Shown here one piece after another: positions 8,921-18,171 of a stretch of DNA of 40,433 bases. The notes beneath the pieces are model-generated. The model ran no database searches. It saw nothing but the letters and a program-made list of their open reading frames with translations, and was not told the origin of the DNA. The stretch lies in the NCBI GenBank assembly GCA_902767365.1, contig CACXGX010000099.1:1-40433 (forward strand). Direction: 5' to 3'. Numbering within the stretch: position 1 is the stretch's first letter; every line of letters starts with the position of its first letter. A program made the translations under genes and the position numbers. This DNA comes from an uncultured Erysipelotrichaceae bacterium (GTDB lineage: Bacteria > Bacillota_I > Bacilli_A > RF39 > UBA660).

Positions 8921-9554
8921 ATTCCAAAATATTTGGTTTACTAATATCATCTAAATTAGAATGATCAAAATTTGCAATTCCAGTAAGAGCATCTTTAGAT
9001 AAAGAAGCATAATTTTCTTCAAATCCTAAAGGATCAAGAAATTTCATTTCATCTACAACTTTAAAAAAATTATTATCATCGTTATTTTTAATAGAATAAT
9101 CAACCATTCCAAGAAAATATCCTTTTCTAAAAAGTTTAATTGGTAATAGTTTATAATATCTTCCTATTGTTCCATTTAGTCCAACAGCATAACCTAATTT
9201 TTCTATTTCTTTATCAAAAGGAGCATCACTAGCACAATATCCTGGAACTGGATCAACTTCCTGATACATTCCATCACCATTAATAATCTCAGATTGTGAA
9301 CCAAAACGAGACTCAATTTTTTCCAAATCATCAACATTATATTCTTCTAAATCAACATTAGAATCAAAATTCAACTCAGATAATATATTTTCCATATCAT
9401 CTATCCAAGCAACCGGATCAACTGATGATTTTGTAAATAAAGATTTAGGTTCTTCATTACTACTTTTAATTTGTTTATCTATATCATCAAAAATATTCTT
9501 TGTTTTACTATTTAATTGAGATTTTTCAAAATCCTCACTCTCAAACAACCCCAT
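8919..9554 (-). CDS. Unknown acidic 211-aa protein downstream of spo0A
   Basis: Starts at ATG 9554 with a strong AAGGAGG site. The first 85 residues are acidic and look disordered or coiled (ESEDFEKS, DIDKQIKS, VDPVAWIDDME). The C-terminal half is more ordered, with DPVPGYCASDAPFDKEIEKL and YYKLLPIKLFRKGYF segments. No signal peptide, membrane segment or known motif. It lies 13 bases after spo0A and is probably co-transcribed with it. Function unknown. Confidence 0.7.
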   Translation of the reverse strand: MGLFESEDFEKSQLNSKTKNIFDDIDKQIKSSNEEPKSLFTKSSVDPVAWIDDMENILSELNFDSNVDLEEYNVDDLEKIESRFGSQSEIINGDGMYQEVDPVPGYCASDAPFDKEIEKLGYAVGLNGTIGRYYKLLPIKLFRKGYFLGMVDYSIKNNDDNNFFKVVDEMKFLDPLGFEENYASLSKDALTGIANFDHSNLDDISKPNILE

Positions 9555-9567
9555 ACTTCATACCTCC

Positions 9568-10335
9568 TTAGATGGTATTTTTACAATAATCTAATCTTAA
9601 TTTATCTGCAACGGTTACAATAAATTCAGAATTAGTAGGTTTAGCTTTATCTATATCCACGCTATGTCCAAATATTTCTTCCATCAAATCCCAATTTCCC
9701 CTATTCCAACTCACTTCTATCGCATGTCTTATCGCACGTTCTACCCTCGATACTGTTGTTCTAAATGTTCTAGCAATATTAGGATACAATTCTTTAGTTA
9801 TTCCACCAATAAATTTTGGATTATCATATACAAGCATAATACCTTCCCTTATATACTGATAACCTTTAATATGGGATGGAACTCCTAATTCATGTAATAT
9901 TTTAGTAACAGATATTTGCAAATTACTATGAAATATATCTACAATTTTATTACTATTTTCTATTTCAAAACAATTAATAATTCTTCTTTCTAAATCTGAT
10001 AGTTCAAAAGGTTTCAAAATAAAATAATCAATATTACATTCTGAAACTTTTCTTATCATTTCATCTGAATTATAAGAAGAAATTACAATAACTTTCTTAT
10101 TAATATTTAGTTTTTTCATTTCTGAAAGTACATCTAAGCCATCTTTCTTTGGCATTATTAAGTCTAAAATTACTACATCGTAATCACTTTGATACTCCTT
10201 AATCAATTTTAGCCCATCTAATCCATCATAAGCTTCTAAACATACATTGATATTCGCGTGATCACTAAAATACTCCTTAATAACATTGACAAATTCAACG
10301 TTATCGTCAACAACAAGCACTTTAATGTTTTCCAT
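9568..10335 (-). CDS. spo0A: Spo0A, sporulation/stationary-phase response regulator
   Basis: A 255-residue response regulator. The receiver domain (1-120) has the acidic pocket Asp10/Asp11, the phospho-acceptor Asp58 in VILDLIMP, the switch Ser in VISSY and Lys108 in ILKPF. The C-terminal effector domain is the Spo0A type: the [19 protein letters not shown] start, then the recognition region [17 protein letters not shown] (about 194-210). This C-terminal domain is diagnostic of Spo0A. The start at 10335 has an AGAAAGG site; a longer frame to 10389 has none. A perfect core 0A box lies about 90 bases upstream, which suggests autoregulation. Presence of spo0A marks a lineage with sporulation-type control. 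Confidence 0.96.
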   Translation of the reverse strand: MENIKVLVVDDNVEFVNVIKEYFSDHANINVCLEAYDGLDGLKLIKEYQSDYDVVILDLIMPKKDGLDVLSEMKKLNINKKVIVISSYNSDEMIRKVSECNIDYFILKPFELSDLERRIINCFEIENSNKIVDIFHSNLQISVTKILHELGVPSHIKGYQYIREGIMLVYDNPKFIGGITKELYPNIARTFRTTVSRVERAIRHAIEVSWNRGNWDLMEEIFGHSVDIDKAKPTNSEFIVTVADKLRLDYCKNTI

Positions 10336-10425
10336 ATTTTTCCTTTCTATAACTGCACGCATTCTTATTATATTAAATATAAAAAACAATGTACATAGCG
10401 AATAATATCCTAATATGTAAAATCA

Positions 10426-10432
10426 TGTCGAA
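10426..10432 (+). promoter_or_regulatory. Candidate Spo0A box upstream of spo0A
   Basis: TGTCGAA, an exact match to the known 0A-box core, lies 91 bases upstream of the spo0A start and just past the tpiA stop codon. Spo0A genes elsewhere are controlled by such boxes. A 7-base match alone is weak evidence; its position makes it worth noting. Confidence 0.45.
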
Positions 10433-10453
10433 TAGAAAAGAAAAATGTACATA

Positions 10454-11170
10454 TTACTCACATTTACTCATAATATATAATAATTCTTCAGATTTTGTAC
10501 TTGCACCACCGATTAAATATCCATCAACAACATCGATTTCATTTAAAGTGTCAATATTATTTTTATTAACACTTCCACCATATAGTACAGCTACACGTTT
10601 ATCATATTTATCTTGAATTAAATCTTTTATATAACAAGTAACATCTATAATTTCATCATTAGTAGGAATTTTTCCAGTACCAATTGACCAAACTGGTTCA
10701 TAAGCAATTATTATTTTTTCCATAGTATTAGTATCCAATCTATCAAAAACTTCCATTACTTGTTTACCAACTATATCTTTAGTTATATTTTTTTCTTTTT
10801 CTTCTAAATGCTCACCAACACAAAAAATAGGTATTATATCATTTTCCAATAATTTTGATATTTTTTCATAAAACATTTCACTAGTTTCACATTGATCACT
10901 TCTTCTTTCACTATGACCAACTATAGAATATGAAACCCCCATTGAATTCAACTGTTCAGCACTTATTTCTCCTGTAGATGCTCCATTTCCTTTACAAGAA
11001 ACATTTTGAGCTCCAACTAAAAATTTAGATTTATCTAAAAATAAATCAATATACACATAACTAGGGCAAATAACAACATTAGAGCACTTTCCTTCTTTTG
11101 TTTCTTCAATAAAATTCAATACTTGCTCTCTATTTAAATAAGTCTTTTGGTTTCCTACGACTAGTTTCAT
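10454..11170 (-). CDS. tpiA: Triosephosphate isomerase
   Basis: Interconverts dihydroxyacetone phosphate and glyceraldehyde 3-phosphate. The 238-residue length is slightly short for the family. Catalytic Lys9 (GNQKTY), His86 (SIVGHSERR) and Glu158 (AYEPVWSIGTG) are all present, as is the phosphate-binding loop LYGGSVN. The usual GNWKMN motif is GNQKTY here. The start at 11170 has AAAAGGAG; it lies inside the end of the GT4 gene (41-base overlap), so expression is coupled to the pgk-flippase-GT4 run upstream. Confidence 0.96.
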   Translation of the reverse strand: MKLVVGNQKTYLNREQVLNFIEETKEGKCSNVVICPSYVYIDLFLDKSKFLVGAQNVSCKGNGASTGEISAEQLNSMGVSYSIVGHSERRSDQCETSEMFYEKISKLLENDIIPIFCVGEHLEEKEKNITKDIVGKQVMEVFDRLDTNTMEKIIIAYEPVWSIGTGKIPTNDEIIDVTCYIKDLIQDKYDKRVAVLYGGSVNKNNIDTLNEIDVVDGYLIGGASTKSEELLYIMSKCE

Positions 11171-12449
11171 CTTTTTTCTCCTTTTCACTTTCATTATTAT
11201 TTTTTTCTTTATTCTTTTTATTTTCTCTATCTTTCATTTTTCCAACTAATTTACCAATAACACCAAAATTATCATATTTTTTATGCTCTATTGCATGTAA
11301 ATAAACATCTGCTACACGTTCTCCATAATATTTTGAACTGTGAACTTCAGCATTTAATCTAGCTTGTTTTTGTAAATTAGAAAGTTCTTTCTTATCATTT
11401 GATAATTCAAAGATTATTCCAACATATTCTTCTTTAGTTTTAAATATTCTTCCATTTAATCCATCAATAACTGTATTTCTAAAACTTTCATCATCAATAC
11501 ATATAGGGGCTACTGATGCAGCCATTGCTTCAATTACAGTAAGACCTTGTGTTTCACTTGTAGAAGCAGTTGCAAATACATCAGCAACTCTATAATATTT
11601 TGGAATTTCTTCCCATGGTACTTTACCAACAAAGAAAACATTACTATCAATCTTCAATTTTTTAGCAGTCTTTTTGTATTCATCCATATCAGGTCCATCA
11701 CCAATGATAATTAAATTAACATTTTTATCTCTAGCATTAATTATTTCTTGAGCAGATAATAATAAATCAATATTTTTCTCCTTAGCAAGACGACCAACAA
11801 AAACTATATTAAAAGATTTTTTTGATATTCCAATCTTTTTTCTAACTTCATCAACACTTTTTGGATCAATATTCTCCTCATAAAACCTATCAATTTCTAT
11901 ACCAGTAGGAATAACATAAATATTCTTATCAACATTATATTTTTCTTTAAATAAATCATATATTTTTTTAGTAGGAACTATTAATTCATTAGCAGTTTTA
12001 TCACAATAAAACTGAGTAAGATATTCCACAATTTTCTTACTAGGTTTATCAAAATATCCCTTTGTAATATAATATATATAATCTTCATACAAAGTATGAT
12101 ATGTATGAACTAAAGGAATATTAAATTGTCTTGAAATAAATCTTGCAAAAGTTCCAACACTAAATTCTGTATGTGAATGTATAACATCAAGTTTCCATTT
12201 TCTAATTATATTCATCGCTTTTAATGGATATACAGTAGAGACACGATAATCATATATTCCAATTGGTAAACCAGGTATTCTTATAACCGTGTTATTTTCA
12301 TCATATCCATAATGAAAACTTTCGGTATTCATTGTTACAACAAATACTTGATGTCCCTTCTTTTCAAGTGCCTTTTTAAGCATATACACACTAGTTGAAA
12401 CACCATTAATAAATGGTGGATATGTATCAGTAAATAAACCTATTCTCAT
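11130..12449 (-). CDS. GT4-family glycosyltransferase, probably glycolipid synthesis
   Basis: A 439-residue GT-B enzyme. The N-terminus MRIGLFTDTYPPFINGVSTSV and the C-terminal ETQGLTVIEAMAA (the E-x7-E-like nucleotide-sugar motif) place it among GT4 enzymes resembling the 1,2-diacylglycerol 3-glucosyltransferases that make membrane glycolipids. About 35 C-terminal residues are almost all Lys, Glu, Asn and Arg, a likely disordered or membrane-surface-binding tail. It overlaps the flippase-like gene by 4 bases and tpiA by 41. The diacylglycerol acceptor is inferred from family resemblance and from the neighbouring membrane protein. Confidence 0.9.
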   Translation of the reverse strand: MRIGLFTDTYPPFINGVSTSVYMLKKALEKKGHQVFVVTMNTESFHYGYDENNTVIRIPGLPIGIYDYRVSTVYPLKAMNIIRKWKLDVIHSHTEFSVGTFARFISRQFNIPLVHTYHTLYEDYIYYITKGYFDKPSKKIVEYLTQFYCDKTANELIVPTKKIYDLFKEKYNVDKNIYVIPTGIEIDRFYEENIDPKSVDEVRKKIGISKKSFNIVFVGRLAKEKNIDLLLSAQEIINARDKNVNLIIIGDGPDMDEYKKTAKKLKIDSNVFFVGKVPWEEIPKYYRVADVFATASTSETQGLTVIEAMAASVAPICIDDESFRNTVIDGLNGRIFKTKEEYVGIIFELSNDKKELSNLQKQARLNAEVHSSKYYGERVADVYLHAIEHKKYDNFGVIGKLVGKMKDRENKKNKEKNNNESEKEKKDETSRRKPKDLFK

Positions 12450-13453
12450 TTTTTTTCATCTCCTTTAAAAAAACCTAAAGCAACCCCTCCTATTATTATT
12501 CCTAAATAATAAGTAATACCTCTCCAAATAATTAAAGCCGATTTTAAAGGACCTTGAGGTAAAAAAACTTTAAAGAATTCTAAGAAACCAAATTCTATTC
12601 CACCACTTCCCCCAGGTATCGGAACAAAATTACCAATAATTAAAATAAATGCTGAAGACACAATTACTTCAATGATTCCTACATTATAACCCATACTCAT
12701 AAAAATAAAGAATGGAATTAAATAAAATATTAATAATGATAAAAAATTAATTAAAACACATGTAAAAAATAAAGATTTATTATTTTTTAACATTGTACCG
12801 CTTTCATTATAATCTTCTAACTTTTCATTCCAAGATTCAGTTGTCTTTTCAACATCTTTAATTAATTTTATTTTTATACCTATCTTTAAACAAATATTAA
12901 CTATAAATTTACTAAACTTTTTCGAAAAACTTACAAAAAGCAATACAAGTCCAATTATTATATTTATTATAAATCCTAGCACAATTAAATTTCCAAGTAC
13001 TGGACTAACTGAACAAACATTAAATTTAAAATTAAGACCAAGAGCTAATATTCCCATAAATATTAAAGCTATTTGATACATTATAAATTCTTGGATAATA
13101 ATATTAGTAGCATTAGCAACCTTCACACCACTTTTAGTTAGCATATATACTTGCATTGGTTCCCCACCTGTTGCAAAAGGTGTAACGCCATTAAAGAATT
13201 GAGTAATTAAAGTTTGAAGCATTATTACTTTAAAGCGAATCCTTTTTTTATATCTTTTAACAATAATGTAAAGTGAAAGTGCTCTTAAAAACCAATATAG
13301 AAAGACGATTATTATACATAATAATATTAACCATTTATTTGCAAGTATTAAATTATCAACTATTGATTGATAATCGTCTTTCATAACGAAATACGTTACA
13401 ATTGCAGCAATAATAAGTAATATTAACGTATTTCTTATTGTATTTTTTTTCAT
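12446..13453 (-). CDS. Flippase-like membrane protein (UPF0104/YbhN, lysyl-PG synthase TM family)
   Basis: A 335-residue protein with about eight hydrophobic segments, matching the lysylphosphatidylglycerol synthetase transmembrane-region family. Family features include GVTPFATGGEPMQVYML around residue 90 and the C-terminal VPIPGGSGGIEFGF. Such proteins are thought to translocate or support lipids made by neighbouring glycosyltransferases. It starts 1 base after pgk without a clear ribosome site and overlaps the GT4 gene by 4 bases, so it is translationally coupled on both sides. A role in moving the glycolipid made by the GT4 enzyme is inference. Confidence 0.85.
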   Translation of the reverse strand: MKKNTIRNTLILLIIAAIVTYFVMKDDYQSIVDNLILANKWLILLCIIIVFLYWFLRALSLYIIVKRYKKRIRFKVIMLQTLITQFFNGVTPFATGGEPMQVYMLTKSGVKVANATNIIIQEFIMYQIALIFMGILALGLNFKFNVCSVSPVLGNLIVLGFIINIIIGLVLLFVSFSKKFSKFIVNICLKIGIKIKLIKDVEKTTESWNEKLEDYNESGTMLKNNKSLFFTCVLINFLSLLIFYLIPFFIFMSMGYNVGIIEVIVSSAFILIIGNFVPIPGGSGGIEFGFLEFFKVFLPQGPLKSALIIWRGITYYLGIIIGGVALGFFKGDEKK

Positions 13454-13454
13454 T

Positions 13455-14633
13455 TTACTCTGAAATAGAAACTACACCAGGTAATTCTTTTCCTTCCATA
13501 AATTCTAGCGTAACTCCTCCACCAGTTGAAGCATGACTTACTTTATCTTTATATCCAAGTTTGCTTGAAGCAGCAACTATATCTCCTCCACCTAAAATAG
13601 TAGTAGCAGATGTAGAAACTAACTTTCTAAGAACAGACTCTGTTCCATTAGTAAAATGAGAAAATTCATATACACCTAATGGACCATTCCAAAATACAAT
13701 TTTTGCAGTATCTAATACATTTGAGAACAATTCAACAGTTTTAGGTCCAATATCCATACCCATTTCATCAGGAAGCATATCAACTAAATCAACAGTTCTA
13801 AATGGAACATCATCAGAAAATTCTTTAGTAGCGACATTATCTATAGGTAAGACTATTTTATCTGGATGTTCAGAAAGAACTTTTTTACAAAATTCTATAC
13901 TTTCTTCGTCTAAGATTGATTTACCAATATTAATACCTTTAGCTTTTAAGAATGTATAAGCCATTCCTCCACCAATAACAATTTTATCTGCTTTCTTTAC
14001 TAAGTTTTCAATAACACCAATCTTATCTGATACTTTACTTCCACCTAATATAACGACAAATGGGTGAACTGGGTCTACTAAAACTGACAAAGCATTAACT
14101 TCTTTTTCTACCAAGAAACCAAGCCCACTTGGCAAATGACTTGCAATACCAACATTAGATGCATGTGCTCTATGAGCTGTTCCAAAAGCATCATTAATAA
14201 ATATTTCACCAAGAGAAGCCCAATAAGCACCAAGTTCTGGATCATTTCCGCTTTCTTTCTTTCCAGGAACATCTTCAAAACGAGTATTTTCCATCAACAA
14301 TACTTCTTGAGGTTTTAAAGAATTAACTAAATTTTCTAATTCTTCACCATGAGTTACACTTGAAAATTTAACTTCTCTTCCAAGAAGTTCAGAAAGTCTT
14401 TCAGCAACAATTTTTAAGCTATTTTTTGATTTATCTTCTTCCTCTTTAATTCTTCCTAAATGTGACATTAAAATAAGTTTTGCATTATGTTCAATAGCAT
14501 AATTAATAGTTGTTAAACTTTGAACTATTCTATTATCATCAATGATTTTTCCATCTTTAATTGGAACATTAAAATCACATCTAATAATAACCTTTTTATT
14601 ATTTAAATCATAATCTCTAATTGTTTTTTTCAT
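13455..14633 (-). CDS. pgk: Phosphoglycerate kinase
   Basis: Transfers phosphate from 1,3-bisphosphoglycerate to ADP. The 392-residue length is typical. Signatures: IIRCDFNVPIKDGKI at the N-terminus, LMSHLGR, the HRAHASNVGIA substrate site, LGGSKVSDKIGVI, WNGPLGVYE and the C-terminal GGGDIVAA and STGGGVTLE nucleotide motifs. The start at 14633 has AGGAGATAGAT. A TATAAT with a weak -35 lies in the 95-base gap upstream. First gene of a tightly packed pgk-flippase-GT4-tpiA run. Confidence 0.98.
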   Translation of the reverse strand: MKKTIRDYDLNNKKVIIRCDFNVPIKDGKIIDDNRIVQSLTTINYAIEHNAKLILMSHLGRIKEEEDKSKNSLKIVAERLSELLGREVKFSSVTHGEELENLVNSLKPQEVLLMENTRFEDVPGKKESGNDPELGAYWASLGEIFINDAFGTAHRAHASNVGIASHLPSGLGFLVEKEVNALSVLVDPVHPFVVILGGSKVSDKIGVIENLVKKADKIVIGGGMAYTFLKAKGINIGKSILDEESIEFCKKVLSEHPDKIVLPIDNVATKEFSDDVPFRTVDLVDMLPDEMGMDIGPKTVELFSNVLDTAKIVFWNGPLGVYEFSHFTNGTESVLRKLVSTSATTILGGGDIVAASSKLGYKDKVSHASTGGGVTLEFMEGKELPGVVSISE

Positions 14634-14727
14634 ATCTATCTCCTATATAAATAATATTATACCAAATTTCACATATTTTATAAACAAAAATAGTTTTTAA
14701 AGATTTATTATTATATAAATTATTTAA

Positions 14728-14762
14728 AAAAAAGTAGACATTTTTAATTTGTCTACTTTTAT
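14728..14762 (-). terminator. Intrinsic terminator of gapA
   Basis: On the minus strand AAAAGTAGACA, a 9-base loop and TGTCTACTTTT are followed by a T-run. It separates gapA from pgk, so the two glycolytic genes are on different transcripts unless read through. Confidence 0.85.
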
Positions 14763-14788
14763 AACATTACTCTAAAATAGTAATTAAA

Positions 14789-15793
14789 TTATTTTTGCAT
14801 TAAATACTTAGCAGTTCTAACCATTTGAGTAGAATAACTCATTTCATTATCATACCAAGCAACTACTTTTACTAATTGTTTTCCATCAACATCTAAAACA
14901 TTAGTTGAAAGTCCATCTACTACTGCACCATAATGACTACCAATTACATCACTTGATACTATAGGATCCATAGTGAATTTTAAAGTTTCATTTTCATACT
15001 TCTTAAATGCAGCATTTAATTCATCTACTGTAACATTCTTCTTAAGTTCTAGAGTTAAATCAACAACTGAACCAGTAGCTACAGGAACACGCATTGCTGC
15101 ACCATCAAGTTTTCCTTTCAAACTAGGTAATACTAATCCAATTGCACTTGCTGCACCAGTTGATGCTGGAACAATATTAGCTGCGCATGCTCTTCCACGT
15201 CTTGCCTTAATACCTTTTTTATGTGCAATATCAAGAGTAGCTTGGTCATTAGTATAAGCATGAACTGTAGTCATATATCCTTTTTCTACTCCAAATTCTT
15301 TTTCAATTACATTCATAACAGGTGCTAAACAGTTAGTAGTACAAGATGCTGCTGAAATAATTTTTTCACTACCATCAAGAGTTTCATGATTTACATTATA
15401 AACAATAGTCTTCAAATCTCCTTTAGCAGGTGCTGAAATTATTACTTTTTTAGCTCCCGCAGTAATATGAGCCATTGCTTTTTCATCACTAGTAAATACT
15501 CCAGTACACTCAAATACTACATCAACATCTAAGCTTCCCCAAGGAAGTACAGATGGATCTTTTTCTGCATAAACAGGTATTTCCTTTCCAGAAACAACTA
15601 GATTATTACCATTAAAACTTATTTCATCTAATTTATAATTTCCATGATTAGTATCATATTTTAACAAATATGCTAATTGTTCAGCATCAGTTAAATCATT
15701 GATTGCTACTACATCAAAATTAGGATCACCATCCATAAGTCTAAATACTAGTCTTCCTATCCTTCCAAATCCATTAATTGCTACTTTTACCAT
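14789..15793 (-). CDS. gapA: Glyceraldehyde-3-phosphate dehydrogenase
   Basis: Oxidative phosphorylation of glyceraldehyde 3-phosphate with NAD. A 334-residue protein: nucleotide fold GFGRIGR, Asp33 in INDLTD (NAD preference), catalytic Cys151 in SCTTNC and His178 in TVHAYT, and the C-terminal VAWYDNEMSYS. The start at 15793 has GGGAGGAAAC; the longer frame reaching 15832 lies in the upstream gene. It begins 16 bases after the nucleoside kinase stop and is in the same transcript. Ends at a strong terminator. Confidence 0.98.
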   Translation of the reverse strand: MVKVAINGFGRIGRLVFRLMDGDPNFDVVAINDLTDAEQLAYLLKYDTNHGNYKLDEISFNGNNLVVSGKEIPVYAEKDPSVLPWGSLDVDVVFECTGVFTSDEKAMAHITAGAKKVIISAPAKGDLKTIVYNVNHETLDGSEKIISAASCTTNCLAPVMNVIEKEFGVEKGYMTTVHAYTNDQATLDIAHKKGIKARRGRACAANIVPASTGAASAIGLVLPSLKGKLDGAAMRVPVATGSVVDLTLELKKNVTVDELNAAFKKYENETLKFTMDPIVSSDVIGSHYGAVVDGLSTNVLDVDGKQLVKVVAWYDNEMSYSTQMVRTAKYLMQK

Positions 15794-15809
15794 TTTATGT
15801 TTCCTCCCT

Positions 15810-17462
15810 TTATTTAAAACAACTTCCACCAATAAATTCTCTTAGCAGTGAATCATCAGGAACTGCATCAGATGGTATTGGTAAAAATGTTTTTAACATA
15901 TTAATTAATCTAATAGCGTCCTTATATTTTGGACTAGTTACAGGCACTGAATATAATAACGGTTCAACATATGTTTTCAAAACACCAATTTCATATATTA
16001 AAGCTGTATTAAATACAACGTCTGCAGCATCTTGATTAGGGAATATATGCTTTTCTTCCCCTTGACGTACTTTTTTCCATCCTTTTAGAGTATCTTCAGC
16101 ATTATATCCTCTTGTTCTATTATCTCTTACAATTCTTCTTAATAATCTATTATCAGTTGTAGGTATTCTATTATGCATATCAATTGTTAATATTGTAAGA
16201 GGAGATAAATAAATCTTATATTTATTTTTTCTATCTATAGAAGTTAATATCTTATCATTCAAAGCATGAATTCCCTCAATAATTAATACTTCATTTGCCC
16301 CAAGATAAGTATCCTCCGTTCCAGGTTCTGATTGACCAGTTATAAAATTATAAGTTTGAAGTTTAACTCCTTTACCATTTAATAAATCTTGAACATCTTT
16401 ATCAAATGCTTTAACATTAATTGCTTCCAAACATTCAAAATCATACTCACCATTCTCATCTTTTGGATTGTTTACTCTATCAACAAAATAATTATCCATA
16501 GATATTTCACGTGGTTCCAATCCAAAACTCCTTAAGTACATTGAAAGTTTTCTACAAGTAGTAGTTTTCCCAGATGAAGAAGGTCCAGCAATTAGAATTA
16601 TTTTAACATCTTTCTTTTTACTAACTATTTCACGTGCTATATTAAGAAGCCTATTACTTTGTAATGTTTCATCAATTCTAATAATATCATCAGCTCTACC
16701 ACTAGATACTACCTTATTTAAATCTGAAACATTTTCAATTTTCATTATTTCAGCCCATTTATTATATTCATTAAAAACATCAAATAATTTTGGATGATGT
16801 TCATATGGTTTAATACCATCATAATAAATAGTAGGAAATAACAAAACAAAACCTCTATTACTTAACCATTTTAAATCAAATTCTTTTAGTACACCAGTTC
16901 TAACAGGCATTAAACTAAAAAAATAATCATATGTACTACCCAATTTATATAGAATAACATTCGGATTAGTATTATAATGTAACAAATTTACTTTTGAATG
17001 ATCTTTTTGCATTTTAAAATATTCAACTGCTTCTTCTCTTTGAACATTACATTTTGTAATTGCAATATTATTTTCAACAACTTCCATCATTTTATTCTTA
17101 AGTTGTTGTAATTTCTTTTCAGTTATATCAAAATTTGGCACTATATATATCCCTTTATCTATAGAATATTTAACTGCTATCTTTGATGTATGACCAAACA
17201 AAGATGATACAGAATGCGATAATAGTAATATAAGCGCATTAATATATACCCTATTAGCAGTAGACTTCTTCAAATCAGCAAAAATAATTTCGTCACCATT
17301 AGAGACATATTCATTTAATTCCTTATACATATTACCAACTTTAGCAAGTAAAATAGGATGTTTAAATTTATGTTGATATTCATTTGCTAAATCTTGATAA
17401 GTTAGTCCAGACGATATTTCTCTTTCTTCACCCATGACATTTACTTTTATATTTCCTAACAT
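15810..17462 (-). CDS. Nucleoside (uridine-type) kinase with TGS and ThrRS-like domains
   Basis: A 550-residue three-part protein known from Firmicutes and Thermotogae. Residues 1-64 form a TGS domain; about 70-240 resemble the second additional (editing) domain of threonyl-tRNA synthetase, including HSVSSLFG; 285-530 form a uridine kinase/phosphoribulokinase domain with Walker A GPSSSGKT (293-300), DNYFVDR and the VLIIEGIHALND strand. The kinase activity is probable; the exact nucleoside is not shown by the sequence. The start at 17462 has an AGAGGGATGAT site. Divergent from clpP; gapA follows closely. Confidence 0.9.
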   Translation of the reverse strand: MLGNIKVNVMGEEREISSGLTYQDLANEYQHKFKHPILLAKVGNMYKELNEYVSNGDEIIFADLKKSTANRVYINALILLLSHSVSSLFGHTSKIAVKYSIDKGIYIVPNFDITEKKLQQLKNKMMEVVENNIAITKCNVQREEAVEYFKMQKDHSKVNLLHYNTNPNVILYKLGSTYDYFFSLMPVRTGVLKEFDLKWLSNRGFVLLFPTIYYDGIKPYEHHPKLFDVFNEYNKWAEIMKIENVSDLNKVVSSGRADDIIRIDETLQSNRLLNIAREIVSKKKDVKIILIAGPSSSGKTTTCRKLSMYLRSFGLEPREISMDNYFVDRVNNPKDENGEYDFECLEAINVKAFDKDVQDLLNGKGVKLQTYNFITGQSEPGTEDTYLGANEVLIIEGIHALNDKILTSIDRKNKYKIYLSPLTILTIDMHNRIPTTDNRLLRRIVRDNRTRGYNAEDTLKGWKKVRQGEEKHIFPNQDAADVVFNTALIYEIGVLKTYVEPLLYSVPVTSPKYKDAIRLINMLKTFLPIPSDAVPDDSLLREFIGGSCFK

Positions 17463-17575
17463 ATCATCCCTCTATTCTTATATCATTCTATCACAAAAAT
17501 GTAGAAAATAATAGATATTAAATTTTATATGTATATAATTTAATACTTAAAACTATTATAATTATAGGTGATTAT

Positions 17576-18157
17576 ATGAATTTAATTCCAATAATTGTTG
17601 ACAAAGAATACGAAGGAGAAAGAAGTTATGACATATTTTCTAGGCTACTAAAAGATAGAATAATTATTTTAAGTGGAGAAATTGACGATAATGTTGCAAA
17701 TACAGTTGTTGCAGAACTCTTATATTTAGATTCTCAAAACAATAATGATATATATTTGTATATAAATTCACCAGGTGGTGAAATAACTTCTGGAATGGCT
17801 ATTTACGATACAATTAATTATATAAAAAGTGATGTATCAACCATATGCATAGGTCTTGCTGCTTCCATGGGAGCCTTTCTTCTTTTATCTGGAACAAAAG
17901 GCAAAAGAATTGCTCTAGAAAATAGTGAGATAATGATACATCAACCATTAGGAGGAGCAAAAGGTCAAGCCACTGAAATAAAAATAGCTACTGAAAGAAT
18001 ATTAAAAATAAAAAAGAAATTAAATAGAATAATTTCAGAAAAAACAAATCAAAATATTAAAAAAATAGAAAAAGACACTGAAAGAGATTATTTTTTGGAT
18101 TCACAAGAAGCCTTAAAATACGGAATAATAGACAAAATAATAAAGAAAAAAGAGTAA
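17576..18157 (+). CDS. clpP: ATP-dependent Clp protease proteolytic subunit (canonical)
   Basis: Serine peptidase that forms the chambered tetradecamer serving ClpX/ClpC. The 193-residue length is typical. The catalytic triad is complete and falls at the E. coli numbering: Ser97 (LAASMGA), His122 (MIHQPLGG) and Asp171 (TERDYF). The start ATG at 17576 has AGGTGATT. It stands alone between divergent and convergent neighbours. A second, divergent ClpP is encoded at 35124-35687. Confidence 0.97.
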   Translation: MNLIPIIVDKEYEGERSYDIFSRLLKDRIIILSGEIDDNVANTVVAELLYLDSQNNNDIYLYINSPGGEITSGMAIYDTINYIKSDVSTICIGLAASMGAFLLLSGTKGKRIALENSEIMIHQPLGGAKGQATEIKIATERILKIKKKLNRIISEKTNQNIKKIEKDTERDYFLDSQEALKYGIIDKIIKKKE

Positions 18158-18169
18158 TTTAATTACTCT
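18151..18169. terminator. Probable bidirectional terminator between clpP and whiA
   Basis: AGAGTAAT and ATTACTCT flank a 3-base TTA; an A-run precedes. AT-rich but symmetric, between convergent genes. Confidence 0.55.
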
Positions 18170-18171
18170 AT

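Noticed and set aside
15778..16035. Plus-strand open frame across the gapA/kinase junction
   Set aside because: Shadow of two well-identified minus-strand genes.
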